A stretch of DNA of 64,000 nucleotides, from positions 34,348,501 to 34,412,500 of the forward strand of contig CM068592.1 in assembly GCA_035048485.1 (NCBI GenBank). Direction: 5' to 3'. Positions 62,314-64,000 of this stretch are shown here, in pieces; position 1 is the first letter of the stretch; each line of letters opens with the position of its first letter. The notes under the pieces were generated by a model. It ran no database searches, was not told where the DNA came from, and saw only the letters and a program-made list of their open reading frames with translations. The stretch is from Pteria penguin (taxonomy: Eukaryota; Mollusca; Bivalvia; Pterioida; Pteriidae). Made by a program: the position numbers and the translations under genes.

Positions 62314-64000
62314 GTCTATCAGCCTCACTGCAGGTAGCCATTGATTGTTATTTCTTTGTTTTAAATGTCGCATTCTTATGGCGCAAATATATCTGTTTAC
62401 AACTGGTTAAAATGCCGGTAAAATTATACATTCCTATTGGATTATACGGTATAGCGCTAGTTCCTTCATTAATATTCAGAAATGCCAGCTTGACCGTGGT
62501 CAGTACTTAGGGTTTAGGCACGGTTAATGTCATTCACTTACTGGCTCTGACAAACGGTCATCTCGTATATTACACGTAGTGAATTGATATACTGTGTATA
62601 ATGATGGACAAACTTAACCATACTCTACATGTAAGTAAATAAATATTCTTAGAATGGGATTTGTTTCTTTTGATGGGAAGAGGAAAGCAGGAAGATAATT
62701 CTGATATATATAATTATTTATATTTTTTGTTGTTCGTCTGACGGTTCTTCGGCGTTGTGTTCAATTAAGGTAAAGCGGCGACCTTTACCGTCAGATGGTT
62801 CGAATCGCTAATGCTGCAAGGAGGAAAGAATGCCTTCAAAAGACGATGGTTGTGTCCGGTAATATGTTGTTCTCTATGGACATCCAACTACTAGTAATTA
62901 TTATTTAGGTGAAACAGTTGCTATGGCTTATAACCCCCCCCCCCCCCCTTACCAAAACTAAACAAAACAACCCATGTCATATCCAACGTTTTCGTAACTT
63001 ATCACAGGGGCACTCAGAACTAAAGCTAAAAGAGAAAACTGAAGACATCTGACAAAGCTGGATGACACAAATCACCAAGGACATGCACACAAAACATGAT
63101 AATAGTAGAATATACACGGAAAAACATCATGAAAACATTCGATTGTGCTGCGTTTACGCAAGGACTTATGTCCTTGGGTTACGATACCGACTTAGGACGG
63201 TCAATTGAAGTAACAATCGTCGCTCAGTTCGTATAGCTAAAGTACATTCTGCTAATTATTTCCTTTCTGTGAGTTTTGTTCTGTCCCTCAATACCTCATC
63301 TTTTCAGCAACAGGTCAAAATGTATACCATGTTATATTTCATACAATGTGTAATTTTGTTGATTATTTTGCCTACCTACCTATATATCACTCCTTTGTAT
63401 ATGAATGACTGCAGCCGATGCTTTGTAGTGCATCTTCACGATGTAACGGCTGGGCGATTACGTCCCACTCACACAAACGGGAGCTAACCTTTGATATAGA
63501 GAAGAAGCAGAAACCTTTCTGTCCTTAAACCTGTGGATGATAGACAGAATATTCTGTTAACAGTGTTGTTCCCATTTTTGCAATGTAGAGAAAATCATTG
63601 AACTGCATGAGAAACAATAGACTATTTGCATGCATTTTGAGTATTTACATGTATCCATATACATATTCATGAACTAAAGTAGGAGAGTATAGGTGGTGTT
63701 TTTTATTATTTTGATTTGTTTTCTTTTGTTTTGTTTTTGTTTTTTTTTGTCTGTATTAGTGTGACGGTAGATAAAGAGTGCAGATTTTCACTTGAGTAAG
63801 GCGTGTCTGAATATCTTTTGGTTTTACTTGACACTCCCCGATTTGATTGAATCTGCCCTTGATAACCGCCGTGAATCTCAGACCAGACGCACCCTGTGTC
63901 TCAACAATTTTTCCTGTTCATACTCTTGTTTTAAATAGTCAAAGACAGCATTGTCGCCTTTTCGAGAAAATGTTCCAAGATGGACACTTTCTTCACAAAA
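62314..64000. other. Gene-free stretch to the window end
   Basis: No supported gene. A fragment at about 63178-63212 (ACGATACCGACTTAGGACGG on the plus strand) is the reverse complement of part of the retroelement tail at 56474-56755. A poly-C run lies near 62934-62948. Confidence 0.45.

Noticed and set aside
63970..64000. ATG-initiated frame at the right edge as a third first exon
   Set aside because: Only about ten codons are visible and no donor or downstream sequence is available to judge it.

Overview
The window is animal nuclear DNA, most likely from a bivalve mollusc. Coding exons are short, sit between GT..AG introns, and the rest is AT-rich and dense in repeats. Several repeats are of kinds I associate with bivalve genomes: the AGCTCACCTGAGCC...GGCCCACTTGGGCC element, the ACGTCCCGTCTAATGACGGG element, tRNA-derived SINEs with AATC tails, and frequent ACATGTACATGTA motifs. 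Species cannot be fixed from the sequence alone.

Three genes can be assigned. (1) Positions 1-7673, plus strand: the last four coding exons of an INSIG gene, the ER membrane sterol sensor partner of SCAP and HMG-CoA reductase. Its first coding exon lies upstream of the window, and a long 3' UTR may run to about 11.7 kb. (2) Positions 19498-20823, minus strand: an intronless 441-residue TRIM-type RING E3 ligase with B-boxes, a coiled coil and two C-terminal membrane segments (TRIM13/TRIM59-like layout). A splice-acceptor-like sequence lies directly before its ATG. (3) Positions 30955-40311, plus strand: ARPC2, the p34 subunit of the Arp2/3 complex, in ten exons that give 275 residues. Only the first coding exon (about 25 residues) was not found.

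A fourth locus is inferred. Two separate putative first coding exons on the plus strand, at 45908-46076 and 54458-54704, both end in a GT donor after the first base of a codon. They look like alternative first exons of one unidentified gene that continues past the right edge.

Everything else is intron or intergenic sequence, much of it mobile or tandem-repeated. 3.1-5.6 kb and 12.2-13.8 kb hold two same-strand copies of one element that differ by an 844-bp internal unit. 27.1-27.8 kb and 43.3-43.9 kb hold inverted copies of another. SINEs of two families carry perfect 12-13 bp target duplications at 47.6, 48.4, 51.2 and 60.9 kb. Minisatellites occur at 16.9 kb (38 bp), 32.7 kb (54 bp), 39.7 kb (74 bp), 49.0 kb (45 bp), 55.2-57.2 kb (58 bp), 59.2 kb (46 bp, with a hairpin in each unit) and 62.2 kb (42 bp). 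A near-perfect 146-bp palindrome at 58.2 kb is flanked by an 8-bp direct repeat. Decayed retroelement fragments lie at 28.8-29.3 kb and 55.9-56.8 kb; the tail of the latter recurs inside a SINE at 61.3 kb. No tRNA gene, rRNA gene, CRISPR array or operon was seen. I found no clear sign of a new multi-gene system. The most unusual items are structural repeats and the candidate alternative first exons.
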